Of a stretch of DNA of 6,352 bases, positions 1-6,352 are shown piece after piece. The stretch is taken from NCBI GenBank assembly GCA_001873075.1, contig MNYL01000088.1:1-6352 (forward strand). The letters run 5' to 3'. Source of the stretch: Fibrobacteres bacterium CG2_30_45_31 (GTDB taxonomy: Bacteria > Fibrobacterota > Fibrobacteria > Fibrobacterales > Fibrobacteraceae). How positions within the stretch are numbered: position 1 is the first letter of the stretch; each line of letters begins with the position of its first letter. Under the pieces are notes generated by a model. The model worked only from the letters and a program-made list of their open reading frames with translations, was not told the origin of the DNA and did not search any database. Both the position numbers and the translations under genes were made by a program.

Positions 1-660
1 AAAGCACTTCTGCTGGCGAGCAAAGAGGGCAACCTTCGCATTATGTTTCCTATGATCTCGGGCCTCAATGAGTTGCGTGCGGCGAAAGCACTTTTCCAGG
101 AATGCCGCAACGAATTAACAGAACAAGGGTTGGAATTTCCAGAGATTAAAATTGGCGCGATGATTGAAGTTCCTGCGGCCGTGATGATGGTGGATGCCAT
201 TGCTAAAGAAGTCGATTTTTTCAGTATTGGCACCAATGATTTAATTCAATTTACGCTCGCTGTAGATCGTACCAATGAACTTATTGCGAATATGTTCGAG
301 CCTCACCACCCTGCGATTTTGAACATGATCGACCGCATCGTGACTGCGGCACATCGCGAAGGTATTATTGTGAGTGTCTGTGGCGAAATGAGTTCCGATC
401 CTCTGAGTACCCTTGTTCTCGTAGGCCTTGATGTGGATGAACTTTCCATGACTCCTTGGAGCATTATGGAATGCAAAAAGATTATTCGCTCCATCAATTA
501 TGAAGATGTTCGTGCCACCGCCAAAGCGGTTTTAAAATTGGATGACGCACAAAGTGTCAATCGTTACCTTCGCCAAAAATATTTACAGACCATCACGGAT
601 CTTGGTATTTCAAGTTTTATTACTTCCCAGGATTTTGGATCAGACCTGGGAGATCCGTAA
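1..660 (+). CDS. ptsI: PTS enzyme I (phosphoenolpyruvate-protein phosphotransferase), C-terminal part
   Basis: Enzyme I takes the phosphoryl group from phosphoenolpyruvate and passes it to HPr, the first step of the cytoplasmic sugar phosphotransferase system. The frame is open from base 1, so the gene starts upstream; 219 codons are visible. They cover the PEP-binding TIM-barrel domain. Counting visible residues, the family landmarks are E56 (in IEVPAA) and D80, the Mg ligands, N79 (in SIGTNDLIQ), R90 (in AVDR) and the active-site C127 (in VCGEM). All five sit at a constant offset of 375 from E. coli E431, D455, N454, R465 and C502, so the domain is colinear and looks active. The phosphorylated histidine and HPr-binding domain lie outside the window. 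The C-terminus runs about 19 residues past the E. coli end, giving an implied total near 594. The stop overlaps the next start by one base (TAATG). PEP synthase and PPDK share this fold, but the motif wording fits enzyme I best. Confidence 0.93.
   Translation, partial: KALLLASKEGNLRIMFPMISGLNELRAAKALFQECRNELTEQGLEFPEIKIGAMIEVPAAVMMVDAIAKEVDFFSIGTNDLIQFTLAVDRTNELIANMFEPHHPAILNMIDRIVTAAHREGIIVSVCGEMSSDPLSTLVLVGLDVDELSMTPWSIMECKKIIRSINYEDVRATAKAVLKLDDAQSVNRYLRQKYLQTITDLGISSFITSQDFGSDLGDP
625..651 (+). promoter_or_regulatory. Hairpin covering the slt ribosome binding site
   Basis: TCCCAGG at 625-631 is perfectly complementary to CCTGGGA at 645-651, a 7-bp stem with a 13-nt loop. The right arm contains most of the Shine-Dalgarno sequence of the next gene. 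A competing 5-bp pairing, GGATC 637-641 with GATCC 652-656, uses part of the loop and the bases just after the stem. The repeat lies inside the last codons of ptsI, so ribosomes finishing ptsI would melt it. Function as a coupling element is inference; the complementarity is seen directly. Confidence 0.45.
648..652 (+). promoter_or_regulatory. Ribosome binding site of the lytic transglycosylase gene
   Basis: GGGAG lies 7 bases before the ATG at 660 and supports that start, which also begins a clean signal peptide. The site is embedded in the end of ptsI and in the right arm of an inverted repeat. Confidence 0.7.
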
Positions 661-2921
661 TGAAAATTGGAATTCTCTTTATTTTCGCCGCTATTTCCTG
701 GAGTTTTGCTGAACCAAAAGCTTTTGACAGTTTGGAATTTATTTCACCAGAAAAATTTCAAAACAAAGTCATTCGCCATGATCGTGTAAAACGTATTTGT
801 GAAGACTCCACTGTAGCACCCAATCTTCATGATTTCGCTTGTGCAGCATACCTTTATTATGGTGAAAAATGGGATGCGGCTTACAAAGCATACGATTCCT
901 TGCGTGGAAAAGATACTCTCCTCGATCAAAGTATTCTGATTCGAATGGCCCGTACCCGGCTTTATGATGGAGAACTCAAAAAAGTAAATAAAACGCTTGA
1001 TCTTGGAAAACGGATGGAGAAAGACCCCGAATGGCAACAACAAGCGAGCCGAATCCGCATGGAAACGTTCCTTGCCAATAAAAAAAATCGTCCTAAGAAA
1101 AAAGCCGATTCTCTGGAGTCTTTTCTTAAAAAATATCCCCAAGGTCCGGAGTCTGATGAATTCCGTTATCGGCGTGCAGTTTTGTTAGAAAACGCACAGA
1201 AGTGGAATCTTGCCCAAAAAGCTTACCTTCGCGTGTTATCGGACTACTCGGAATTCGGGGATTCTGCATTTATTGCGATTCGCCGCATTCGTGAAACGCA
1301 TCCTTCCGATGAATCTATTGGAGAAAAAATCACTTATGCCAATCGTATCTGTTTTAAAGGCATGAACAAAGAATGTCTTACTTTGATTGATTCCATTTTT
1401 ATTTTGGATTCTCTTAAAGCACCCGCGCGTGATACCACAAAAATTCCCAAAATGAAAACCGCCGAGGACTCCACGATTTGGCGTTTAGCCCCAAGCACCT
1501 TGGATCTTAAAACTCGAATTAAACTTTGGGAAAAACGTGCCCTTGCTCTTCGCAGAGAAAAAGAAAACGTAGAAGCGATTAACATATACCGCTTCTTGTT
1601 AGATTCCGTGGAAATTCGCGCTAGCTGGATGCAATCATTGCTTCGTTTGCTCCGCACTGAAAATAAAACAGACGAAGCCAATTTAATTGATTCTCTTTTC
1701 CAAACTCGATTCAAGTATAGCCCGGAAAATGCCAATAACATTTGGGTCCGGGGTTTCGAATTTGAGCAAAACAAACGCTATGATGATGCGATTGCTACTT
1801 ACAACGAGTTAGCGAGTTCTGAATTTCAAAATACCAACAAACACGAGTGGGCTAAATTTCGCATCGGATTTATTTACTTCAAACAAGGGCTCTACCCGGA
1901 AGCAGAAAAAGCGTTTATTGAAGCTCGCAATGAGCCCTTCACATGGAGTAGTAATGCGAGTCGCATGTTCCTTGCAGAAACCTATCTCAAGCAAGGAAAA
2001 AATGATCTTGCGCGCGAAGCGTATGTCGATTGTATTCGCGATTTTCCCCTCGGTTATTATGCAGCGCGCAGTCGCACAAAACTTGCTAGATTCAAATTAT
2101 TGGACTCCGCTCAAATACCGTTCCTTTCTCCCCAAGTGCTTTCTGACGATTCCACACTTGCTTGGATTCGTTCCTCCCAACCCTCAACAAAACGAGAGAA
2201 AACTTACACGCCAGAAAATTTTTATCGTGTCAAGCATCTCTTAGAATCTGGGTTTACTGAAGAAGCCTACGACCTTTATGTGGAAGAAAGCAAGAACAAC
2301 TATAATCATTTGGATTTTCTCTATGAATATGGCAGACTTTTCTTAGATGCGGGTGAAGTGACCAAAGGTTACAAACTTGCTAGGGAATTCCAAAATTTGA
2401 TTGATCGTAAAAGTATGGGGGCGGCCCCTCGAAATGTACTCCGCTTTATTTACCCCGTTCCTTATACCCGTCAAGTCGTTGTGAATTCTGGTTCTGGCAT
2501 TAATCCTTTCTTTATTTATAGCGTCATGCGACAAGAATCTTCCTTTAACTACCGTGTGAGTTCTGGTGCCGGAGCTCGCGGTTTATTACAAATCATGCCC
2601 CCCACTGGAGCTCAATTAGCGAAAAGAGAATCGCTGGATACGTTTATTCCTTCTATGCTTTTTAACCCTTACATGAACATTCGTTTGGGCATTCGCTATT
2701 TAACAGATCTTTTGATTGAATATAATCAAGACCCCATGTATGTCCTTTGTAATTATAATGCGGGTCCGAAACCCACAAAACGTTGGGCCGAAAGTGGCAA
2801 GGGACTTGATTGGGATATCCGTGTTGAAGAAATCAGTTACTGGGAAACCCGGGAATATGTAAAACGCGTTCTCGGCAACTATTGGGTTTACGAAGAAGTC
2901 TGGAACGGTGTTCCACAATAG
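660..2921 (+). CDS. Soluble lytic murein transglycosylase (GH23, Slt-type) with TPR-like solenoid
   Basis: This family cleaves the MurNAc-GlcNAc bond of peptidoglycan, forming 1,6-anhydroMurNAc, in the periplasm. Residues 1-17 form a signal peptide (MK, hydrophobic 3-14, SFA cleavage site before E18) with no lipobox cysteine. Residues from about 50 to 590 are mostly helical and TPR-like; the clearest repeats are about 364-390, 396-425 and 430-464, with weaker ones near 57-115 and 178-205. The SLT domain spans about 605-750: catalytic E626 in MRQESSF, GLLQIMP at 641-647, NYNAGP at 698-703, and EISYWETREYVKRVL at 724-738, the usual C-terminal signature. At 753 residues it is longer than E. coli Slt70 (about 645), the extra length being in the solenoid. 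The gene follows ptsI with a 1-nt overlap and is probably co-transcribed. The class is secure. Orthology to E. coli slt is not, because the N-terminal region is too diverged, so no symbol is given. Confidence 0.92.
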   Translation: MKIGILFIFAAISWSFAEPKAFDSLEFISPEKFQNKVIRHDRVKRICEDSTVAPNLHDFACAAYLYYGEKWDAAYKAYDSLRGKDTLLDQSILIRMARTRLYDGELKKVNKTLDLGKRMEKDPEWQQQASRIRMETFLANKKNRPKKKADSLESFLKKYPQGPESDEFRYRRAVLLENAQKWNLAQKAYLRVLSDYSEFGDSAFIAIRRIRETHPSDESIGEKITYANRICFKGMNKECLTLIDSIFILDSLKAPARDTTKIPKMKTAEDSTIWRLAPSTLDLKTRIKLWEKRALALRREKENVEAINIYRFLLDSVEIRASWMQSLLRLLRTENKTDEANLIDSLFQTRFKYSPENANNIWVRGFEFEQNKRYDDAIATYNELASSEFQNTNKHEWAKFRIGFIYFKQGLYPEAEKAFIEARNEPFTWSSNASRMFLAETYLKQGKNDLAREAYVDCIRDFPLGYYAARSRTKLARFKLLDSAQIPFLSPQVLSDDSTLAWIRSSQPSTKREKTYTPENFYRVKHLLESGFTEEAYDLYVEESKNNYNHLDFLYEYGRLFLDAGEVTKGYKLAREFQNLIDRKSMGAAPRNVLRFIYPVPYTRQVVVNSGSGINPFFIYSVMRQESSFNYRVSSGAGARGLLQIMPPTGAQLAKRESLDTFIPSMLFNPYMNIRLGIRYLTDLLIEYNQDPMYVLCNYNAGPKPTKRWAESGKGLDWDIRVEEISYWETREYVKRVLGNYWVYEEVWNGVPQ

Positions 2922-2927
2922 GTTTTT
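2901..2927 (+). other. Small hairpin plus T-run at the slt/transporter junction
   Basis: TGGAAC 2901-2906 pairs perfectly with GTTCCA 2910-2915 around a 3-nt loop, inside the last codons of the transglycosylase gene. A run of five T follows at 2923-2927. The seven bases between stem and T-run make a strong intrinsic terminator unlikely; a weak attenuator or mRNA-stability element is possible. The next gene starts at 2931 without its own visible promoter, which argues against full termination here. Confidence 0.25.
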
Positions 2928-2930
2928 ATA

Positions 2931-3791
2931 ATGCTTTTCTTTTTTCTTACTATAGGTGCCTCTGTGTGCTTTGCCTGTGGCAATGTCATTTCTAAATCTG
3001 GCATTACACAACTTTCGCAAAAACCGGATATCAAACATCCCCTGCGTTTTGTGAAGGCTCTCCTTAGCAATAAAAGATGGTGGTTAGGTTTTATTGTCGC
3101 TTGCCTCGCGAGCATCGGAAATTACTCCGCCATGGCACTCTACAATTTGAGCCTCGTGAAACCCATGACCACATTGAACCCCGTACTTACAGTCATTTTC
3201 GGATACGTTTTTCTGAAAGAATATATCAACAAAAGAGTCGTTGCGGCCATCATTTGCGTTATCCTTGGCATTTTAGTGGCCGCCTTTGATGTAGGAGAAA
3301 AAGCAGGGACTCAAAATATTTCTGCACTTTGGACATACGCATTAATTATGCTTGGCCTCGCTTTTTCTACCAAGATATTCATCAAGAAACGCGAAGTCAG
3401 CGATTCCTTGATAATGGGAATAGGGTACGGACTCTCTGATGCCTTTTACAAAAGTCTTGCAATGAGTGCAACCGAAAAAGGAATGGAACTTTCTGGAGCA
3501 GAGCTTCTTTACTGGATTACAGACCTCCGTGTCTGGGGCTTTTTTGCTGCTTTTTCATTAGCCTTTAGTTATACACAAATTGCTTTTTCCCATGGACGCG
3601 CTCTTTTTGTGATCCCCTTTAGCGCAGCGATTGGTGCGGCAGTCCCCATCCTTGCTGCAGCGGTTGTTTTTGGCGAACCCTTCCCTCCGAAGAAGATCTT
3701 TTGTGTAGTTTTGGTGCTTATTGGTTCAAGTTTATTTATCTCCAGCCAAAAAGAACTCCATCCCCAAGGAGACAAACATGAAAAACATTGA
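2931..3791 (+). CDS. DMT-superfamily (EamA-type) membrane transporter
   Basis: An integral inner-membrane protein of 286 residues, probably a small-molecule or metabolite carrier; the substrate cannot be read from sequence. Hydrophobic segments lie at about 1-19, 49-70, 74-94, 102-120, 131-150, 158-178, 199-218, 223-247 and 254-272, close to the ten-helix, two-repeat layout of EamA proteins. The first half contains LNPVLTVIFGYVFLKE (82-97) and the second AAVPILAAAVVFGEP (236-250). These equivalent segments, each ending in a conserved acidic residue before the last helix of its half, are typical of the family. The polar C-terminal tail (about 273-286) is rich in Lys and His. The start is 9 bases after the upstream stop with only a weak AGG (2920-2922) in front, so translation may depend on coupling. 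The last 14 bases overlap prmA. Family call is firm; function is unassigned. Confidence 0.85.
   Translation: MLFFFLTIGASVCFACGNVISKSGITQLSQKPDIKHPLRFVKALLSNKRWWLGFIVACLASIGNYSAMALYNLSLVKPMTTLNPVLTVIFGYVFLKEYINKRVVAAIICVILGILVAAFDVGEKAGTQNISALWTYALIMLGLAFSTKIFIKKREVSDSLIMGIGYGLSDAFYKSLAMSATEKGMELSGAELLYWITDLRVWGFFAAFSLAFSYTQIAFSHGRALFVIPFSAAIGAAVPILAAAVVFGEPFPPKKIFCVVLVLIGSSLFISSQKELHPQGDKHEKH
3766..3771 (+). promoter_or_regulatory. Ribosome binding site that sets the prmA start
   Basis: AAGGAG ends 6 bases before the ATG at 3778, the best Shine-Dalgarno match in the window. It decides the prmA start against the open frame that extends in phase to a TTG at 3721. The site lies within the coding sequence of the transporter's C-terminal tail. 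CTCC at 3756-3759 could pair with GGAG 3768-3771, but only over 4 bp. Confidence 0.8.
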
Positions 3792-4623
3792 AACCTGGTA
3801 CCAGGCGACAGGCCATTGTGCGACTTCTGAATACGAAGTGGTTAGCTACTTATTTTTTGAAGCCGGCGTTAGCATGTTACAGGAACTGGATTCGAGCAAT
3901 GCAGAACGAACTGACTTTTGCTTTTTTTCTGAATCCAAAGAAGAACGCGACCGCATTATTGCTCAATTCCCACAATATGAATTTACCCGCAACGAAGAGC
4001 CCGCAAAGGATTGGGACTTGTGGTGGCGCGAGCGCGCGGTACCTGTTTCTGTAAGCAAGCGTTTATGGGTGCGCCCCCCTTGGGTGGCTTTTGAATCCGA
4101 AGATCCTGAAGCCGTAATTTTGGAACTCGAAGCTAAAACCGCTTTTGGCACAGGCGAACATGCGACCACCGCACTCGTCGCCTCTCTCATGGAACAGATT
4201 CCTATGGAAGGGAAAACCGTTTTGGACATTGGTACGGGCACAGGAATCCTTGCCATGTTTGCCAAACGCTTGGGAGCGAAAATAGCGATCGGCACAGAAA
4301 TCGATCCTTTGGCTCTCCCTTGCATTGCTGAAAATTTTGCAAAAAACGGATTCAAAACGAGTGGAGCGGTCCTCGGCTTTCTAGATATTTTTAGAGAAGA
4401 GGCTCATTTCGATGTCATTGTTTGCAACATGATCCGCAGTGAACTTTGGCCCCTCCGAGATGACATTGAAAGCCGGTTACTCCCCCGTGCTGATTTAATT
4501 CTTTCTGGACAATTAACCGCCGAGAAAGACTACATCCTTAACTGGTTTACAGAAAGCGGCTTTGTGATTGAAGCAGAAGCATCAAAAGAAGAATGGTGGG
4601 GCGTTCATGCCAAAAGAATCTAA
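3778..4623 (+). CDS. prmA: Ribosomal protein L11 methyltransferase
   Basis: PrmA uses S-adenosylmethionine to methylate amino groups of ribosomal protein L11 in the cytoplasm. The protein is 281 residues, close to the E. coli length of about 293. An N-terminal substrate-recognition region (1 to about 110) is followed by the family signature AFGTGEHATT at 122-131. The SAM-binding Rossmann domain comes next: motif I DIGTGTGIL at 150-158, acidic EID at 174-176 after the second strand, the NMI element at 217-219 (usually NIL in PrmA) and LSGQL at 242-246. The ATG at 3778 is chosen over an in-frame upstream TTG because a strong Shine-Dalgarno sequence precedes it and the N-terminus MKNIETWYQ looks like the family. 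The gene overlaps the transporter by 14 bases and the nitroreductase gene by 17, so it is very likely translated from the same message. L11 specificity rests on the signature; another protein-methyltransferase target is the main alternative. Confidence 0.9.
   Translation: MKNIETWYQATGHCATSEYEVVSYLFFEAGVSMLQELDSSNAERTDFCFFSESKEERDRIIAQFPQYEFTRNEEPAKDWDLWWRERAVPVSVSKRLWVRPPWVAFESEDPEAVILELEAKTAFGTGEHATTALVASLMEQIPMEGKTVLDIGTGTGILAMFAKRLGAKIAIGTEIDPLALPCIAENFAKNGFKTSGAVLGFLDIFREEAHFDVIVCNMIRSELWPLRDDIESRLLPRADLILSGQLTAEKDYILNWFTESGFVIEAEASKEEWWGVHAKRI
4595..4601 (+). promoter_or_regulatory. Probable ribosome binding site of the nitroreductase gene
   Basis: GGTGGGG ends 5 bases before the ATG at 4607, inside the end of prmA. 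It is an imperfect Shine-Dalgarno, but it favours this ATG over an in-frame TTG at 4568, which would add 13 basic and polar residues not expected in the family. Confidence 0.5.
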
Positions 4624-5281
4624 AGCGATCCTCGACGCGATCGTGAACCGCAGATGTATCCGGGAATTCTCCAGGGAAGTCGTCTCAGATGAAATGATTC
4701 AAACGATATTAGAAGTGGCGAGACGTTCCCCTTCCAGCAAAAACACGCAGCCGTGGAAGTTGACCCTTTTTCAAGGAGCGGCTCTCGATGCGCTGCGTGC
4801 TGATTTCTTAGATTCCTTTGATACCGGAAAACATTTCTACCCGGAATTTCCTTGCGAACTTATTTCTGAGTACCGTGCCCGCGCCGTTGCTTTGGGGAAA
4901 GCCATTTTTGCATACAAAGGATTTACCCGAGAAGACATGGACAAACGAAAAATTCACAACCGTTTGAATTACCAATTTTTTGATGCCCCTCAGATGTTCA
5001 TTCTGGGTGTTGACAAAAATGCTTACCATGAGGGAACCTTAGTGGATTGTGGTATTTTTGCAGCCAATTTGATGCTCGCTGTAGAAGGCGTCGGTTTGGG
5101 AAGTTGTCCACAAATGAGTACGCTCGTATACCCGAATTTACTTCGTCGTCATATTCCCCAAGGGGACCAGCAATTGTTCTTAATGTCTCTCCCCTTTGGT
5201 TACCCCAAAGAAGGGAGCCATATCAATGATTTTATCTCCACTCGTGAGCCCATTGAAAACTGGTTCACCGTTTTAAAATAA
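4607..5281 (+). CDS. FMN-dependent nitroreductase-family protein, PnbA-like
   Basis: A cytoplasmic flavoenzyme of 224 residues, expected to bind FMN as a homodimer and reduce nitroaromatics, quinones or an unknown natural substrate with NAD(P)H. The N-terminus has the family arginine motif RRCIREF (15-21), which contacts FMN phosphate, then PSSKNTQPWK (42-51). The middle section, about 88-130, has an arginine-rich helix, then FTRED, then NYQFFDAP. Together with DCGIFAANLMLAVEGVGLGSCPQ (147-169), this resembles the PnbA-type branch (4-nitrobenzoate reductase-like) rather than NfsB. The FMN-site GYP is at 198-200. A start at 4607 gives MPKESKAILDAIVNRR, a normal family N-terminus. It overlaps prmA by 17 bases. 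No partner gene reveals the substrate, and a link to L11 methylation or haem synthesis is not implied by proximity. Family call is firm; substrate is unknown. Confidence 0.88.
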   Translation: MPKESKAILDAIVNRRCIREFSREVVSDEMIQTILEVARRSPSSKNTQPWKLTLFQGAALDALRADFLDSFDTGKHFYPEFPCELISEYRARAVALGKAIFAYKGFTREDMDKRKIHNRLNYQFFDAPQMFILGVDKNAYHEGTLVDCGIFAANLMLAVEGVGLGSCPQMSTLVYPNLLRRHIPQGDQQLFLMSLPFGYPKEGSHINDFISTREPIENWFTVLK

Positions 5282-5306
5282 CCAAAACCCAATCTGTTAC
5301 TACTTT

Positions 5307-5311
5307 TAGGA
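5307..5311 (+). promoter_or_regulatory. Ribosome binding site of hemE
   Basis: TAGGA ends 4 bases before the ATG at 5316, within the 34-base gap after the nitroreductase gene. The gap is A/T-rich and shows no hairpin, terminator or clear -10/-35 pair, so hemE is probably read through from upstream or from a promoter inside the preceding gene. Confidence 0.55.
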
Positions 5312-5315
5312 TACT

Positions 5316-6344
5316 ATGAGTACTCCTCTTTTTCTCCGTGCCTTACAAGGCGAAGTAACCGAAACTAAACCTGTGTGGCTCATGCGCCAGGCGGGGCGGT
5401 ATCTCCCTGAATACAGGGAAGTGCGCAAGCGTTTCACGAACTTTCTTGATTTTGTAGCCGATGCAGAAGCAGCAGCAACGGTGACAGTACAGCCGGTCAA
5501 CCGCTTTGGGCTCGATGCCGCCATTCTTTTCAGCGACATCCTAGTGACACTTCCCCCGATGGGGATCGACTTAAAGTTCATCTCTGGAATGGGGCCGGTC
5601 GTGGAGCGCCCTATTCAAAGTGAAGCCGCCGTAAGGGCGCTCACGAATTTCGATTGCGAGAAAGCCCTCCCCTTCACGAAACTCGCGATCGAAAAAACAA
5701 AGCGCAAGCTCCCCTCAGCGACGCCTCTCTTGGGCTTTGTCGGCGGCCCCCTCACTCTCGCCTCCTACGCCATCGAAGGCAAAAGTAGCAAGGACCTGCA
5801 AGAGACCAAAAAGTTTTTCTACTGTGATCCTTTTGCTTACGAAGCGCTCCTCACCCGCATGGCGAACATTACCGGAGAATATCTCGCACTCCAGGCGAAG
5901 TGGGGCTGTGACGCATTAGTCATCATGGATAGCTGGGCTGGGCATCTCTCCCGTAGCGATTACCGGGAAATGGCTCTCCCTTACACCCAAATCGTTCTTG
6001 ACAAAGTACGCCAAGTGACCGACGCCCCGATAATCCATTACGCAAACGGAGCGGGACATCTCCTCAATGAAATTGAAACCTTGGCATTCAACGCCATAGG
6101 ACTCGATTGGCGAACAGATCTAACGACAACATTGCAGGCGCACCCTACAGCAATCTTTCAAGGCAATCTGGATCCGGCCATGCTTTTTGCTCCTGCGGAA
6201 ACAATCCAGACGCGCACTCGCGAAATCCTGGATCTGGTTAAAGAACGTCCCCATATCATGAACTTAGGTCACGGAGTCCTTCCCCAGACGCCGATAGAAG
6301 GGGTACAAGCGTTTATTGATGCGGTTCGGGGTAATTTTCTATAA
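5316..6344 (+). CDS. hemE: Uroporphyrinogen decarboxylase
   Basis: HemE removes four carboxyl groups from the acetate side chains of uroporphyrinogen III to give coproporphyrinogen III, a cytoplasmic step of haem synthesis that needs no cofactor. The 342-residue protein matches the family along its full length. PVWLMRQAGRYLPEYR at 19-34 carries R24 and R28, ILFSDIL at 70-76 carries the key D73, GGPLTLASY ends in Y151, MDSWAGHLS at 204-212 carries S206, and NLGHGVLP at 316-323 carries H319. These correspond to human R37, R41, D86, Y164, S219 and H339, so the active site is complete. The ATG has a Shine-Dalgarno and gives the usual short lead before the first motif. Parts of the gene are clearly more G+C-rich than the upstream transglycosylase gene. 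It starts 34 bases after the nitroreductase gene. Only 8 bases follow its stop in this window, so the 3' neighbour and any terminator are unseen. Confidence 0.97.
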   Translation: MSTPLFLRALQGEVTETKPVWLMRQAGRYLPEYREVRKRFTNFLDFVADAEAAATVTVQPVNRFGLDAAILFSDILVTLPPMGIDLKFISGMGPVVERPIQSEAAVRALTNFDCEKALPFTKLAIEKTKRKLPSATPLLGFVGGPLTLASYAIEGKSSKDLQETKKFFYCDPFAYEALLTRMANITGEYLALQAKWGCDALVIMDSWAGHLSRSDYREMALPYTQIVLDKVRQVTDAPIIHYANGAGHLLNEIETLAFNAIGLDWRTDLTTTLQAHPTAIFQGNLDPAMLFAPAETIQTRTREILDLVKERPHIMNLGHGVLPQTPIEGVQAFIDAVRGNFL

Positions 6345-6352
6345 CAAAAAAC

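Noticed and set aside
724..729. TTGACA, a consensus-like -35 box
   Set aside because: No TATAAT-like hexamer follows at about 17 bases, and the site lies inside the start of the transglycosylase gene.
744..1142. Minus-strand open frame opposite the transglycosylase gene
   Set aside because: It lies wholly inside a well-supported gene, has no recognisable domain, and its Phe/Ile-rich composition is what antisense of Lys/Glu-rich codons produces.
2700..3115. Minus-strand open frames across the slt/transporter junction
   Set aside because: They overlap the SLT catalytic domain and the first transporter helices, which are clearly coding on the + strand, and they show no motif.
3721..3777. Upstream in-frame extension of prmA from a TTG
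   Set aside because: No ribosome binding site precedes the TTG, the extra residues do not resemble PrmA, and the ATG at 3778 has an excellent Shine-Dalgarno.
3963..4355. Minus-strand open frame opposite prmA
   Set aside because: It covers the conserved PrmA signature and SAM motif on the + strand and has no family features of its own.
4568..4606. Upstream in-frame extension of the nitroreductase from a TTG
   Set aside because: The added 13 residues are basic and low in similarity to any family N-terminus, and the extension would deepen the overlap with prmA. The ATG at 4607 gives a normal start.
5282..5315. Possible terminator or promoter in the gap before hemE
   Set aside because: The 34 bases contain no inverted repeat with a T-run and no spaced -35/-10 pair; only a ribosome binding site is visible.
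1..6352. A novel defence, mobile or RNA-based system
   Set aside because: Every part of the window is accounted for by recognisable housekeeping-type genes; no repeats, integrases, transposases, tRNA genes or CRISPR units were seen.

Overview
The window looks like a stretch of ordinary bacterial chromosome from a Gram-negative-type organism. Support comes from a secreted, soluble lytic transglycosylase with a Sec-type signal peptide and no lipobox, a PTS enzyme I, a ribosomal L11 methyltransferase and a haem-pathway decarboxylase. Base composition is moderate by eye. The set and style of genes would fit a Fibrobacterota-like or similar lineage, but nothing here fixes the taxon.

All six genes lie on the + strand and fill almost the whole window. 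In order: the 3' part of ptsI (1-660, 5' end outside the window); a 753-residue lytic transglycosylase with a long TPR-like solenoid and a C-terminal SLT domain (660-2921); a DMT/EamA-type membrane transporter (2931-3791); prmA (3778-4623); a PnbA-like FMN nitroreductase (4607-5281); and hemE (5316-6344). The junctions are a 1-nt overlap, a 9-nt gap, a 14-nt overlap, a 17-nt overlap and a 34-nt gap. There is no stretch over 300 bases without a gene, and no tRNA, rRNA, CRISPR, insertion sequence or convincing promoter was seen. The arrangement suggests one transcript entering from the left, at least from ptsI through the nitroreductase gene and probably including hemE.

The gene products do not form one obvious pathway. 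They cover sugar phosphotransfer, cell-wall turnover, small-molecule transport, ribosomal protein modification, flavin redox chemistry and tetrapyrrole synthesis. The organisation therefore looks like a housekeeping gene train rather than a dedicated system. The starts of prmA and of the nitroreductase gene were set downstream of the longest open frames, using ribosome binding sites and family N-termini.

No previously undescribed system is evident. The most interesting local signal is a 7-bp inverted repeat at the ptsI/slt junction that would hide the slt Shine-Dalgarno sequence. With the TAATG stop/start overlap, this suggests translational coupling.
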